Positions 26,047-36,030 of a stretch of DNA of 64,000 nt are shown here, piece after piece (the stretch's first letter is position 1; the number at the start of each line of letters is the position of its first letter). Made by a program: the position numbers and the translations under genes. Below the pieces are notes generated by a model. That model was not told the origin of the DNA and did not search any database. It was given only the letters and a program-made list of their open reading frames with translations. The DNA is from Borrelia parkeri (GTDB lineage: Bacteria > Spirochaetota > Spirochaetia > Borreliales > Borreliaceae): NCBI RefSeq assembly GCF_023035815.1, contig NZ_CP073159.1:806001-870000 (forward strand). The letters are read 5' to 3'.

Positions 26047-26595
26047 GTGGATAGTAGTAGGATTTTAAAATATGAAAGTCGATTAGATTTTGGTTCTTTG
26101 TGTGCTCGTAGAATACGCGCTAAATCTGAGATACCAGCTGTTGTGTATGGAAAAGAAAGTGATGTCCTGCATATCAAAATTGCAAGTAATGAATTTAATA
26201 AGAGATTTGCAAAATTTACAGATAATACTGTTTTAATTTTAAGTGACGGAAACGTCGAGAGATGTGTTTTTATTAAGGATGTGAGCGAAAATATTACCAA
26301 GGGACTTATTTATCATGTTGATTTTTATGAGGTTGATAAAAATAGAGATGTTGAAAGAGATATTACAATTAAATTTGTAGGGGCTTCTATTGGTGTTAAG
26401 GAAGGTGGTACTTTAAGTGTGCTTCGGACTAAAATCAAAGTTAAGGCTTTACCTTTAGATTTGCCAGAATTTGTTGAAGTAGACTTGACCCCTGTTAAGA
26501 AGGGACATCAAATAACTTTTAAGGATATTGTACTTCCTGAGAATGTTAAACTTGCTGAAGAGGATGAAAATTTGTCTATTTTGCTTGTAAAATAA
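26047..26595 (+). CDS. rplY: 50S ribosomal protein L25 (general stress protein Ctc form)
   Basis: 182 residues: an N-terminal 5S-rRNA-binding L25 domain (about 1-95; GSLCARRIRAKSEIPAVVYGKE, then HVDFYEV) plus the C-terminal TL5/CTC beta domain (GVKEGGTLSVLRTKIKVKALPLDLPEFVEVDLT). So it is the long Ctc-type version. The start is GTG 26047 with AGGAG 7 nt upstream. pth follows 6 nt later, the usual ctc-pth pairing. It lies 28 nt after tRNA-Gln. Confidence 0.95.
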   Translation: MDSSRILKYESRLDFGSLCARRIRAKSEIPAVVYGKESDVLHIKIASNEFNKRFAKFTDNTVLILSDGNVERCVFIKDVSENITKGLIYHVDFYEVDKNRDVERDITIKFVGASIGVKEGGTLSVLRTKIKVKALPLDLPEFVEVDLTPVKKGHQITFKDIVLPENVKLAEEDENLSILLVK

Positions 26596-26601
26596 AAAAA
26601 T

Positions 26602-27168
26602 ATGGATTTGTTAATAGTTGGCCTGGGTAATCCCGGGTCTAATTTTTTTCATACTAGACATAATGTTGGTTTTGGGCTTATAGATAAATTGGTTGTAAAG
26701 CATAGTCTCTCTTTGCAAAAGATAAAAAATTATGAATACTCTGATTTTAATTTTGAGAATAAACGGATAGTGTTAATTAAACCTTTAACTTATATGAATT
26801 TGAGTGGTAATATTTTTCCTTCTGTTTTTGCTAGATTTGATATGAAAATAACTAATCTGTTGATTGTAGTTGATAATGTTGATTTACCTTTGGGAAAGTG
26901 TAAACTTAGAAAGGTAGGGGGTCCTTCTACGCATAATGGACTTCGTTCTATTTCTGGGAGCCTTGGAAGTACTAAATATAGTAGACTTTATATTGGAGTT
27001 GGAAATAATAATGAATCTAGTCTTAGAGATTTTGTTCTTGCAAAGTTTAGCGATAGTGAGCTTAAGCGTATTAAAAATGTATTTAATTTTTTAAGTGAAG
27101 AGATATTAAGTATTGATAAGTGTAATTTTGAGAATAAAATTGCGACTATTAATTCTAGTAGTTTTTGA
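26602..27168 (+). CDS. pth: Peptidyl-tRNA hydrolase
   Basis: 188-residue esterase that frees tRNA from stalled peptidyl-tRNA. Motifs: [19 protein letters not shown] with the catalytic His, PLTYMNLSG, and [26 protein letters not shown] with the catalytic Asp. No good Shine-Dalgarno precedes ATG 26602, so translation is probably coupled to rplY, which ends 6 nt upstream. The stop shares a base with the tilS ATG. Confidence 0.95.
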   Translation: MDLLIVGLGNPGSNFFHTRHNVGFGLIDKLVVKHSLSLQKIKNYEYSDFNFENKRIVLIKPLTYMNLSGNIFPSVFARFDMKITNLLIVVDNVDLPLGKCKLRKVGGPSTHNGLRSISGSLGSTKYSRLYIGVGNNNESSLRDFVLAKFSDSELKRIKNVFNFLSEEILSIDKCNFENKIATINSSSF

Positions 27169-28484
27169 TGTTTTGGAATAATATTTTAACAAAAATAGAA
27201 AGTTTTTACTTTAAAAATTCTTTAACCAAAGAAAAAGTAATTGTTGCTTTTTCTGGGGGAGCAGATTCTACTACCTTGTTATTGAGTTTAAAGGAATATT
27301 TAAATAATAATATTGTTGCACTTTATTTTGCGCATTATATAAGACCAGATTTCGAGCAAAATCTGGAAATAGAACATATAAAAAAGTTTTGTAATTTTCA
27401 TAGCATTACTTTTCAAATAAAGAGGTGTAGTGTTGATATAAAGAGAAAGTCTGGGCAGCTTGGTATGTCAGTTGAGGAGTTGGCTAGAAAATATCGCTAT
27501 GATGCTTTGTTAGAATCTTTTAGGGAAAATGGAGCAAGTTATATTGCTCTTGCTCATAATCAAAATGATCAATTTGAAACTTTGGTGATGAGATTTTTTC
27601 AAGGTTCGTTTTTGGATGGATTGTCTGGTATTCCAGTTATCAATGGCAATATTATTAGACCTTTAATTGAGGTATCAAGAGAGGATATTGAAAAATTTCT
27701 TTCTTTGAATAATATTGTTTATTCTGTTGATAGTACTAACCATGAAGATTCGTATTTAAGAAATAGAATTAGAAATAATCTTATGCCAGTTATTGGGAAA
27801 ATTTTTAAGGGATATGAAAGGAGTTTGAAAAGAATATCTAATTTTTCAAGTGAGCTTGTAGATTATTTTGATAAGGAAGATTATCTTCCCCCTAGTAAGG
27901 GTAATTATTATTATTCTTTTGATGCTATGACTTTTTTCAGGTTACCAAAGTATTTAGTTTTTAGGAGTATTTTTAAGATTTTAAATTCAGAAGGAATTGT
28001 GTCAAATTTGTCATATGGCACTTTAGGTGAGATTTTTAGGGTGAATATTGCTAATAAAAAAAGTAAAATATTACTTAAAACCAATGATTTTTTTTTGGAA
28101 AAACGTCAAGATAAGATTAACCTTATCTTTAGAGAATCTGAAGAAATGCATGAGCCTTTTGATTTTTTCTTAAGACTTAATGAATATCATAGTTTATCTT
28201 TAGGTAAGATTTTGTTAGAATATTTGGAGTGTGAAGATAATTCTATACTAACATTGAGATGTTGTTCTTATGAGTTTAGGCATAGATTTTTTAAAAGTAA
28301 GTTACAATCAAAGAAGTTCTTTTCTAAGTTTGTAAGATATAATCCACTTTATTTAATGTTGTTAGTGTTAGATGATAAGGTAATTGGCATTATTGATTTA
28401 AATACTTTAAACTTAATGTGGAGTGATAAGAGTATTCTTAAAAAAATTAATATATCTTTGTTCGGAGGATTTTTAAAGGAATGA
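27168..28484 (+). CDS. tilS: tRNA(Ile)-lysidine synthetase
   Basis: 438-residue ATP-pyrophosphatase that converts C34 of the CAU-anticodon tRNA-Ile to lysidine, so that it reads AUA, a codon that is frequent in this AT-rich genome. PP-loop FSGGADSTTLL near residues 28-38, then the family patterns ALYFAHYIRP and ALAHNQNDQFETLVMR. The C-terminal substrate-binding region is present but divergent. ATG 27168 overlaps the pth stop by one base; ftsH begins within its last codons (ATGA). Confidence 0.94.
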   Translation: MFWNNILTKIESFYFKNSLTKEKVIVAFSGGADSTTLLLSLKEYLNNNIVALYFAHYIRPDFEQNLEIEHIKKFCNFHSITFQIKRCSVDIKRKSGQLGMSVEELARKYRYDALLESFRENGASYIALAHNQNDQFETLVMRFFQGSFLDGLSGIPVINGNIIRPLIEVSREDIEKFLSLNNIVYSVDSTNHEDSYLRNRIRNNLMPVIGKIFKGYERSLKRISNFSSELVDYFDKEDYLPPSKGNYYYSFDAMTFFRLPKYLVFRSIFKILNSEGIVSNLSYGTLGEIFRVNIANKKSKILLKTNDFFLEKRQDKINLIFRESEEMHEPFDFFLRLNEYHSLSLGKILLEYLECEDNSILTLRCCSYEFRHRFFKSKLQSKKFFSKFVRYNPLYLMLLVLDDKVIGIIDLNTLNLMWSDKSILKKINISLFGGFLKE

Positions 28485-30388
28485 ATATTAACAATAATAA
28501 TTTGAATAATAATGGTAAATCTAATAACAAAAAGAAAAATAAGAATTGGATTTTGGTTCTTGTTATAGTCTTTTTAGTTTTAGCAATATTCATGTCTTAT
28601 TTTATGCGTGGCGGAGAAAATTATAAGAACGTGCCTTATAGTACATTTCAAACTTATTTAGATAGTGGTTTAATTGAATCAGCTATAATAATTGATAAAA
28701 GTCAAATTCAATTTATTGTCAAAAATTCAAATTTAGGAAAATCTTATTTCTCTACTAGTATTCCTTATTTTGATATCAATCTGCTTTCTGAGCTTAAAGC
28801 AAAGAAAGTTGAGGTAAGTTCTGGAAAGAGTCAGTCATCTTTAATTGGTGTTATTCTTCAAACTTTGCCATGGATATTATTTTTTATTTTCTTTTTCTTT
28901 ATATTTCGTCAAACTCAGGGTGGTGGAGGCAAGGTTTTTTCATTTGGAAAGAGCAATGCTCAAAAGTATGAGGCAGGAAAGAATAAAGTTACCTTTAAAG
29001 ATGTTGCTGGGCAAGAAGAAGCTAAGCAGGAACTTAGGGAAGTAGTTGAATTTCTTAAAAATCCTAAGAAATTTGAAAAGATAGGTGCAAGGATTCCAAA
29101 AGGTGTTCTTTTAGTAGGATCTCCTGGAACAGGAAAGACCTTACTTGCCAAAGCAGTTGCAGGTGAGGCAGGTGTAAATTTTTTTCATATGTCAGGTTCT
29201 GATTTTGTTGAGATGTTTGTAGGAGTTGGAGCAAGTCGTGTTAGAGATTTGTTTGACAATGCAAGAAAAAATGCTCCTTGCATAATTTTTATTGATGAAC
29301 TTGATGCTGTTGGAAGAAGTCGTGGAGCTGGCCTTGGTGGTGGTCATGATGAGAGAGAACAAACTCTTAATCAGTTATTAGTCGAGATGGATGGTTTTGG
29401 GACTTATACTAATGTAATTGTGATGGCAGCAACAAATAGACCTGACGTTCTTGATTCTGCTTTGCTTAGACCTGGGAGGTTTGACAGGCAAGTAACAGTG
29501 ACGCTTCCTGATATTAAGGAGAGAGAAGCAATACTGAATATACATGCTCAAAAGACTAAACTTTCAAAAGAAATTGACTTGCATGTAATAGCAAGAGCTA
29601 CTCCTGGTGTTAGTGGTGCTGATCTTGCAAATTTGATTAATGAGGGTGCTTTAATTGCTGCAAGAAATGATCAATCTGAGATTCTTATGCATGATTTGGA
29701 AGAAGCTAGAGATAAAATATTAATGGGTGTTGCTAAAAAGTCTATGACTATTACTGATAGACAGAAACTTGAAACAGCTTATCATGAAGCAGGACATGCG
29801 TTGCTTCATTATTATCTTGAATATGCGGATCCTTTACATAAGGTTACTATTATTCCTAGAGGTAGAGCTCTTGGGGTTGCTTTTTCTCTTCCTAAGGAGG
29901 ATAGGCTTTCAATAAATAAAAATCAAATTCTTGATAAGATTAAGATATGTTATGGTGGTTATGCTAGTGAGCAGATTAATTTGGGTTTTACTACAGCTGG
30001 TGTGCAAAATGATTTGATGCAAGCTACTAATTTGGCGAAAAAAATGGTTACAGAATGGGGTATGGGGGAAGATGTAGGCCCAATATTTTTAGTGGATGAT
30101 GAAGCTCCAATTTTTCTTCCAAAAGAATTTTCTAAGTCAAGAGCATATTCTGAGCATACTGCTGATAGAGTAGACAGGGAAGTTAAGAGGATTCTTGAAG
30201 GATGTTTAAAAGAAGCTTCAGATATTTTGATGAACCATAAAGATCAGTTAGTTAAACTTGCAGAAGCTTTAGTTGCAAGAGAAACTTTGACAGATAATGA
30301 AGTAAGAGAGCTCTTAGGGTTTGAAATTGTTGAGAGTGAGCATGAAAAAACTTTAAGAGAGTCTAAACTGGAGACAGTCAATGGGTAA
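28481..30388 (+). CDS. ftsH: ATP-dependent zinc metalloprotease FtsH
   Basis: 635-residue inner-membrane protease. An Asn/Lys-rich cytosolic head (1-22) precedes the first transmembrane helix (about 23-42). A periplasmic domain and second helix (about 125-143) follow. The AAA+ module has Walker A GSPGTGKT at 213-220, Walker [12 protein letters not shown] and the arginine-finger region RPGRFDRQV. The M41 zinc site is HEAGH at 435-439. It degrades misfolded membrane proteins. The ATG overlaps tilS by 4 nt, the common tilS-ftsH order. Confidence 0.97.
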   Translation: MNINNNNLNNNGKSNNKKKNKNWILVLVIVFLVLAIFMSYFMRGGENYKNVPYSTFQTYLDSGLIESAIIIDKSQIQFIVKNSNLGKSYFSTSIPYFDINLLSELKAKKVEVSSGKSQSSLIGVILQTLPWILFFIFFFFIFRQTQGGGGKVFSFGKSNAQKYEAGKNKVTFKDVAGQEEAKQELREVVEFLKNPKKFEKIGARIPKGVLLVGSPGTGKTLLAKAVAGEAGVNFFHMSGSDFVEMFVGVGASRVRDLFDNARKNAPCIIFIDELDAVGRSRGAGLGGGHDEREQTLNQLLVEMDGFGTYTNVIVMAATNRPDVLDSALLRPGRFDRQVTVTLPDIKEREAILNIHAQKTKLSKEIDLHVIARATPGVSGADLANLINEGALIAARNDQSEILMHDLEEARDKILMGVAKKSMTITDRQKLETAYHEAGHALLHYYLEYADPLHKVTIIPRGRALGVAFSLPKEDRLSINKNQILDKIKICYGGYASEQINLGFTTAGVQNDLMQATNLAKKMVTEWGMGEDVGPIFLVDDEAPIFLPKEFSKSRAYSEHTADRVDREVKRILEGCLKEASDILMNHKDQLVKLAEALVARETLTDNEVRELLGFEIVESEHEKTLRESKLETVNG

Positions 30389-30409
30389 ATAAAATTTTGA
30401 AGGGGTCTT

Positions 30410-31900
30410 ATGGTTATCTTGAAAATTATGTTTCTGTTTTTCTTTTTAGTAAACTTGAATGATTTAAATGCTAGTTTAAATAATAGAGATAAAGATATAT
30501 CAGACATTCTTTTTATTGAGGCTAAAGATTTTGATGGTACTCAAAGGGGGCTTGATATGCTTTATGGTTCTCTTGAGTTTAATTTAAGAAACTCAGATTC
30601 TCTTTATGAACTTTCATTGAGAAATGATATTTCTCTGTTGGATAAAATTTATTTGTTGAGAGCAGCAATAGATATTAATAATTTTACGTTTATAAAGCCT
30701 AGAGATTTGTATTATCAATATTTTTCATTGATTCTAAGTCAAAATGAGGATATTGATAAAAATAGGGAAATTATTACTATTTATGATAAGTTGTATGGGG
30801 ATCTGCAAAGTGATAAAGATTTGATTTACATGAGGCTTGAAGCTTCCAGTAAACTTGGGGATTTTAAGGGAAGTTTTAGTAAAGTGTTAACCGATTCTTT
30901 TGCTATGTATAGTGATGATTTGAGATTTTTTAAATGGTTTTTAAAAGAAGATAAATTTTTTCCAAGTCTTTTTGGTAAACTTAAATTAAAAGAAGATTCT
31001 TTTTTTAGTAGTGATAATATTGATTTTATTTTTAAAAATACAACATTAAATGAAGCTAATTCTGTTGCTTTATTTACTTTTTTAAAAAATAAGAGCGAAA
31101 AGTTAAACGGTCTTCAGAGTACGTATTTGCTTAAGTATAGACTCTTGACACCTGATGAAGCTTATATGTTTTTTAAAAAAGCCCCCCCAAAAATAATAGG
31201 TGAATATAAAATGTTTTATGATCTCTTAAGAGATCCTATTATACGAGATGAATTTTTAAGTCATTATAAAAATTTGACCGGTATGTATTTTGTAGATGAT
31301 AAAAATAATGCCGCAGTATTTGAGAATGGAATTTTGGTAAGTTTTTTTTCAAAAATAATGGACTATTCTATGGATTTAAACCTGGGTGAAAAGTATTTGA
31401 ATAAAGTTTATTTCAAAGATAAAGTCCCTGTTTGTTATGAAAATGCTTTGCTTGGTTATAAGGTTAATTATTCTGTTTATCCTTATGTTAATATGATTGA
31501 GGTTGATTATTCAGATAAAAAACATGTATATACTTTTGCTTTAGATTCTTTTAGATATGAAATTTTTGATAATTATTTTAATTACAACTTTGATTATGTA
31601 GGTATTAATGAATTTTTAATAGCTAATGTTCCAGAAATTTTTCTTCCCAGTATGTTAAGTTTAAATCCAAAACGAGTTTCTGTTTTAGATATTCAAAAAA
31701 ATTTAATAGAGAAAAAAACTTTTAATAATTCTGATATTATTGAAGTGAAGAATTACTCTTATGGGAATTTGGTTTCAATTTATAGAAAAATTAATGGGTC
31801 TGAAAAATTCAATTATATTGAAATTTATGATAAAGGAGTTTTGAAAGTTAAGAAAGTTATTTTAGATGATAGTTTTGATGTCTATCATAACATTAATTAG
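30410..31900 (+). CDS. Exported protein of unknown function
   Basis: 496 residues. An N-terminal hydrophobic stretch (about 3-18, ILKIMFLFFFLVNLN) suggests a signal peptide, with no lipobox cysteine. The rest is rich in Asp, Phe, Leu and Tyr. The N-terminal 200 residues look alpha-helical and could be TPR-like; the C-terminal half, with alternating Tyr/Phe/Val, looks beta-rich. I recognise no motif. It is placed 21 nt after ftsH with GGGG before ATG 30410 and 13 nt before the next gene, another envelope protein. Probably periplasmic; no function assigned. Confidence 0.8.
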   Translation: MVILKIMFLFFFLVNLNDLNASLNNRDKDISDILFIEAKDFDGTQRGLDMLYGSLEFNLRNSDSLYELSLRNDISLLDKIYLLRAAIDINNFTFIKPRDLYYQYFSLILSQNEDIDKNREIITIYDKLYGDLQSDKDLIYMRLEASSKLGDFKGSFSKVLTDSFAMYSDDLRFFKWFLKEDKFFPSLFGKLKLKEDSFFSSDNIDFIFKNTTLNEANSVALFTFLKNKSEKLNGLQSTYLLKYRLLTPDEAYMFFKKAPPKIIGEYKMFYDLLRDPIIRDEFLSHYKNLTGMYFVDDKNNAAVFENGILVSFFSKIMDYSMDLNLGEKYLNKVYFKDKVPVCYENALLGYKVNYSVYPYVNMIEVDYSDKKHVYTFALDSFRYEIFDNYFNYNFDYVGINEFLIANVPEIFLPSMLSLNPKRVSVLDIQKNLIEKKTFNNSDIIEVKNYSYGNLVSIYRKINGSEKFNYIEIYDKGVLKVKKVILDDSFDVYHNIN

Positions 31901-31916
31901 CTTTTGAGAGTGATTG

Positions 31917-33554
31917 ATGCATAGAAAAATTTTTATTATTTTTATGTTAATTTTTTCATGCAACACAATAAAAGACATAGATGACAAACAAATTTATTAT
32001 ATACCATCTAAAAGCATAAATAAACATATTGAAGATAATAATTTTGAGATTGCTCTTTCAAGTTATTATAATCTAAGAAATAATGGTTTTGAAATGGATC
32101 AAGGTATTCTAGGTTTAAGAGATAAAGCTTTAACCGGGATTCAAAATGAATATATTAAATTTTGTAAGGAAGGAAATTATGATAAAGCACTCTTTAAGCT
32201 TGAAACTTTAAATTTGTTTGGTATGATGCTTGCTGAGAGTAGAGAACAATTGATTTTAAAACATCTTGAGAGTGTGAAACGCAAGGACCCGATGCTTGCG
32301 AGTTTTTTTGCAAAATATTATTCATTGGATAATACTTTTGATTCTTTGCAAAATTTCGTTATTAATGAAAAATCTCCTCTGAGGAATGTTTTGCTTGATA
32401 CGGCTGTTTTAACAGTTTGGGTGGATATGGGTACTAAAATTGTAAACGGTCATAGGCTGCCAAATATTGCCTTAGGCTCTGCTTTTGTTGTTGATAGTCT
32501 TAAAGGATATGCTTTGACCAATTATCATGTAATTAGTTCTCAGGTTGATAATAATTATAATGGGGTTTCCAATCTTTATGTAAGACTTCCAAGAGGCAAA
32601 GGTGAAAAACTCCCTGCAACAGTCATTTCTTATTCAAAGGAAATGGATCTTGCTTTAATTAAGGTATCTTTTAAATTAGATCATCAATTTAATTTAAATT
32701 ATTCTTCGAATATTAATATTGGAGATAGAATTTATGCCATGGGTTCTCCTATGGGTTTTGAGAAAACTATTACATCAGGAATAATTTCTGGACAGAATAG
32801 AAATTTATTATCTGTTGGCGATTCTTATCAAATTGATGCTGCCATTAATCAGGGAAATTCCGGTGGACCTGTGGTAAATGAAAGTGGCGAGTTAATTGGA
32901 CTTACATTTGCTGGAATTTTACATTCTCAAGGTCTTAATTTCGTTATACCTTCAAAATGGGTTTTAAAGGTTTTACCATTTATGTATGGAGGTGGTATTT
33001 TAAGAAATAAGTGGTTGGGATTTACTTTTTCTGAAAGTTTGAAAGATTTAGAGATATCATATGTAGTTCCTAATTCTCCTGCAGATATTGGTGGGTTAAG
33101 GAGTGGAGATTCTATTCTTAGTGTTGATTCTTTGAAATTTGATAGCTTAAGAGATCTTCAATATTATATTTTGCAAAAAAAATCTATGGTTAAAATTAAG
33201 TATAAAAGAGATAATAAAGAGCATGAGAGTTATTTGTATCCACAAGACCGGCCGAACAATATTATTGAGACTATTATAGAGGGTGATTCTTTTAAGAATT
33301 TGATGGGAGCTTTTTTGGGGTTAAATTTGAATTTAGTTTCTGGAAGGGAATATAGAGTTGCTAAGGTGTTTTCAAATGGTCTTGGTGATGAACTTAATTT
33401 TAGGGATAATGATGAAATTTTTGTTTATGCTTCTAATTATATTAAGGATAAGAGAGTGTTTGTTTTATTGCTTTATGTTAAAAGATTGTTTTCAGGATAT
33501 TTAGGAGCTCCTTTGCAACTTGTTATTCCTTTTGATGCTCTTGTATTTGTGTAA
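31917..33554 (+). CDS. Probable lipoprotein HtrA-like serine protease with PDZ domain
   Basis: 545 residues. The signal peptide MHRKIFIIFMLIFSC ends in a spirochete-type lipobox (Cys15). Residues about 30-140 look helical and repeat-like. A trypsin-fold protease follows with the triad His204 (LTNYHVI), Asp244 (MDLALI) and Ser315 (INQGNSGGPVV). A PDZ domain lies at about 365-440 (GLRSGDSILSVDSLKF), and a further C-terminal part of about 100 residues has no label. ATG 31917 is preferred over the TTG just before it. The thymidine kinase-like gene follows. Role inferred: membrane-anchored envelope quality control or processing. Confidence 0.85.
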   Translation: MHRKIFIIFMLIFSCNTIKDIDDKQIYYIPSKSINKHIEDNNFEIALSSYYNLRNNGFEMDQGILGLRDKALTGIQNEYIKFCKEGNYDKALFKLETLNLFGMMLAESREQLILKHLESVKRKDPMLASFFAKYYSLDNTFDSLQNFVINEKSPLRNVLLDTAVLTVWVDMGTKIVNGHRLPNIALGSAFVVDSLKGYALTNYHVISSQVDNNYNGVSNLYVRLPRGKGEKLPATVISYSKEMDLALIKVSFKLDHQFNLNYSSNINIGDRIYAMGSPMGFEKTITSGIISGQNRNLLSVGDSYQIDAAINQGNSGGPVVNESGELIGLTFAGILHSQGLNFVIPSKWVLKVLPFMYGGGILRNKWLGFTFSESLKDLEISYVVPNSPADIGGLRSGDSILSVDSLKFDSLRDLQYYILQKKSMVKIKYKRDNKEHESYLYPQDRPNNIIETIIEGDSFKNLMGAFLGLNLNLVSGREYRVAKVFSNGLGDELNFRDNDEIFVYASNYIKDKRVFVLLLYVKRLFSGYLGAPLQLVIPFDALVFV

Positions 33555-33585
33555 AAAATCTTTAACGTGTTTGGAGTTGATTTTT

Positions 33586-34692
33586 ATGGGCTTTTATTTG
33601 AATTTAGTTAGTGGAGATACTAAATCCAAACTAGATGATATTGTGTCTATTAGTCATTTTGATTTTAAAGCTAATTTAAATTTAATGCTTATTATTGGTC
33701 CTATGGGTAGTGGTAAGACAGAATATGCTGCTAAGATTTATAAAGATTCTCTTATTATTAAGAATAAATCTTCTAAAGTGTTAGATCCCATTACCAAGGG
33801 GCGTAGAAACAGAGCCAATATATTTTTTATTAGAAATATTCTTGATAAGAAAAGGTTTAAAGATTATCCTAAAAATGTTATTCCTTATAGAGGCGGTGGA
33901 AGTGATAGGATTGATGGGGTTGATTTTGCAGGTAATTCTTTTGATGTAGGCCAATTAATAGACGATAATCCTGAATATGGAACCTTTATTATTGATGAAA
34001 CTTGTTTTTACGATGAACGTTTGGTTTTTATTTTAAATAAAATCGCATTAGATTCGAATGTATTATTTATACTTCCTACTTTACTTTATAATTTTAGGAA
34101 AGAGATATTTAATAATACTGCTAAACTCTTAATAGAATATTCAGATAAGATTTGTCGTCTTGGTGCTTATTGTGAGCATGTTAATTGTATGGATGAATCT
34201 TTTTTAACATACAGATATTATTTTTATAAAGGAGAGGAAATAGCTGCACCTTATTTTGATCCTTTGTTAATTGTTGGTGGTGATGAGATTGTTGAGTCTG
34301 CTATTTATCCAAATTATGCTACAAGATGTTCTAGGCATCATTATCTTGTTGGTAGGGAGTATTTTTTTACCATTCTTAAACCTTTTGCATTGTTGTATAC
34401 GCAAGGTGATAAAAAATTGCTTGAGAGAGAAATAATGGATTTGAGCAGTAATGTGAGGAATTCAAATTTTGAAAATTCTCTTTTGATTGAATCTAGAGGA
34501 AGATGTGACATTTCAGTTTTAGAAAATTTGTTAGGATTGCCTTTTTTAGCAGAAAGAGCTTTAATTACACTGTCATTGGAATGTAATATTCTTAGTAAGG
34601 GAGATCTTAAAGAGCTTATTGATAAATTTTCTCTTAGTAAGGATTATATTCAAAAAGTAATTGTTTCAAAAGAGTATCAATGGATTTTTTAG
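33586..34692 (+). CDS. tdk: Thymidine kinase-like protein with unusual length
   Basis: 368 residues, nearly twice the usual type II thymidine kinase. Walker A GPMGSGKT is at 38-45. A Walker B-like FIIDETCF (134-141) stands where TKs have LIDEAQF. Zinc-type cysteines are at about 196-201 (YCEHVNC) and 248-251 (CSRHH), and the IVGGDEIVES stretch corresponds to the TK region before the CRxCY motif. The last 100 residues are an extra domain without known match. ATG 33586 has GGAG nearby; an upstream in-frame start would overlap the protease gene. Thymidine salvage is inferred; activity should not be assumed. Confidence 0.72.
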   Translation: MGFYLNLVSGDTKSKLDDIVSISHFDFKANLNLMLIIGPMGSGKTEYAAKIYKDSLIIKNKSSKVLDPITKGRRNRANIFFIRNILDKKRFKDYPKNVIPYRGGGSDRIDGVDFAGNSFDVGQLIDDNPEYGTFIIDETCFYDERLVFILNKIALDSNVLFILPTLLYNFRKEIFNNTAKLLIEYSDKICRLGAYCEHVNCMDESFLTYRYYFYKGEEIAAPYFDPLLIVGGDEIVESAIYPNYATRCSRHHYLVGREYFFTILKPFALLYTQGDKKLLEREIMDLSSNVRNSNFENSLLIESRGRCDISVLENLLGLPFLAERALITLSLECNILSKGDLKELIDKFSLSKDYIQKVIVSKEYQWIF

Positions 34693-34699
34693 AAAAATA

Positions 34700-35317
34700 T
34701 TAATAATAATTTAGTCTTTTTTGAAAGAATTTCTTTGTTTGTTCAATACGTGTTAATTCTCTTTCAATTATATCATAGTAGTTAAGTTCTTTAGTTTCAA
34801 TTCTATGATATTCATCTTCCCAGTTTGTTATTCCATCGCTTTGCATTTTAGTAAATTTATATTTTTGCAATTGTTTGTGGTACTTTAAAGCTTCTGTATA
34901 GTATTCAGCAGCTATTTTATAAAAATTTGTAGACTTATTTAAGTTTTCAAGAATTCCCTTCTTTTTTGGGGTTTTATAAAAATATGTATATCTTGTGTCA
35001 AATAAATCGCCTAAATACAGATGTTGCTTAACAAGAAGTAAATTTACATGCATTTTAAAGAGAAGCTTATATTTATCCCATTCTTCTCTTGTTTCTACTT
35101 TTGATAAAGAATAATTTGGATTTCCAAATGGATATTTTAATGCATTTTGTAAAAAAAATATATTTCTTTTATAGCTATTGGGATTTTTTTTCATTTGTTC
35201 GTTGAAAATGACATACCATTGTTCAGCATAGAAAAATTTTGATGATGCATTTATATTGGTTATTAGTAGAATTGAAAATATTATTAGACATAATATAAAA
35301 AATTTTTTATGGAACAT
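34700..35317 (-). CDS. Exported protein of unknown function
   Basis: 205 residues with a clear signal peptide (KFFILCLIIFSILLITNINA, cut near SSKFF) and no lipobox. The mature part is highly basic and rich in Tyr, Lys, Asn and Phe, with long helical stretches (YKIAAEYYTEALKYHKQLQKY) that recall a TPR helix pair. AAGGA lies ahead of ATG 35317. It ends 7 nt from the convergent thymidine kinase-like gene and starts 30 nt after tmk, probably on one transcript with it. No family recognised; periplasmic location inferred. Confidence 0.78.
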   Translation of the reverse strand: MFHKKFFILCLIIFSILLITNINASSKFFYAEQWYVIFNEQMKKNPNSYKRNIFFLQNALKYPFGNPNYSLSKVETREEWDKYKLLFKMHVNLLLVKQHLYLGDLFDTRYTYFYKTPKKKGILENLNKSTNFYKIAAEYYTEALKYHKQLQKYKFTKMQSDGITNWEDEYHRIETKELNYYDIIERELTRIEQTKKFFQKRLNYY

Positions 35318-35347
35318 GTCTGTATCCTTTCCTTTGTTTTAATTATA

Positions 35348-35956
35348 TTAAAATTTTATTAAATCAAAAATTTTTCTTGTATTTGTTTCTAAGTCTTTTT
35401 CATTTGAGTTTTCAATGTATACAATATCAATTAGGTCGTCAAAAATTTTGAGCATTTCTATATATCTAGAGTTGATTTCTTTGAATTTTGCTGCTTCAAA
35501 CTCGAAGAGATCAGCTTGTATTCTGTTTTCTTGAATGCGTTTGTATGCAATACTGGGATCCGTTTTTATGAAGAAAAGTTTTTCAGGAAGTGGGAATTCT
35601 TTGTTTAGTTTATATCCCAATTCTCCTTGATATGCTATAGATGAGAATAAATATCTGTCGGTTATTACTTTTGTATTACCTTTATTTAATATTTCTATTA
35701 TTCCATTCTTTGTGTTGTATAAATGTTCATATCTGTCTGCTACATACAAGTATGCTAGTGATACCTTTCTTAAGGGATTTTTAAAATTAGTTAGTTGCTG
35801 TCTTATAAATTCTCCAATGACTCCTTGTGATGGTTCTTTTGTAAAATAATACTTCAGTTTGTTATTACATAGTTTTTGTAGTTTTTGAATTATACTTGTT
35901 TTTCCACTTCCATCGATTCCTTCTATGCAATAGAAATTTTTTAGGATCTTATTCAC
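35348..35956 (-). CDS. tmk: Thymidylate kinase
   Basis: 202-residue kinase that makes dTDP from dTMP. P-loop IEGIDGSGKTSIIQ near the N-terminus, the DRYLFSSIAYQG motif (DRY/H) in the middle and a LID-like region RIQENRIQADLFE. The start is GTG 35956 with AAGGGG upstream. Its closeness to a thymidine kinase-like gene (on the other strand) puts two steps of thymidine salvage within 2.5 kb. Confidence 0.94.
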   Translation of the reverse strand: MNKILKNFYCIEGIDGSGKTSIIQKLQKLCNNKLKYYFTKEPSQGVIGEFIRQQLTNFKNPLRKVSLAYLYVADRYEHLYNTKNGIIEILNKGNTKVITDRYLFSSIAYQGELGYKLNKEFPLPEKLFFIKTDPSIAYKRIQENRIQADLFEFEAAKFKEINSRYIEMLKIFDDLIDIVYIENSNEKDLETNTRKIFDLIKF

Positions 35957-35990
35957 AAAAATTGTCCCCTTAAATGTTTTGACTAATTAG

Positions 35991-36006
35991 ATACTTACTT
36001 AAGTAT
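35991..36006. repeat. Short palindrome between tmk and tamB
   Basis: ATACTTACTTAAGTAT is a 7-bp inverted repeat around CT, in the 74-nt region between the divergent tmk and tamB starts. It could be a shared operator; the sequence is AT-rich and short, so chance is possible. Confidence 0.3.
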
Positions 36007-36030
36007 TATATAATATATATAAATATATAT

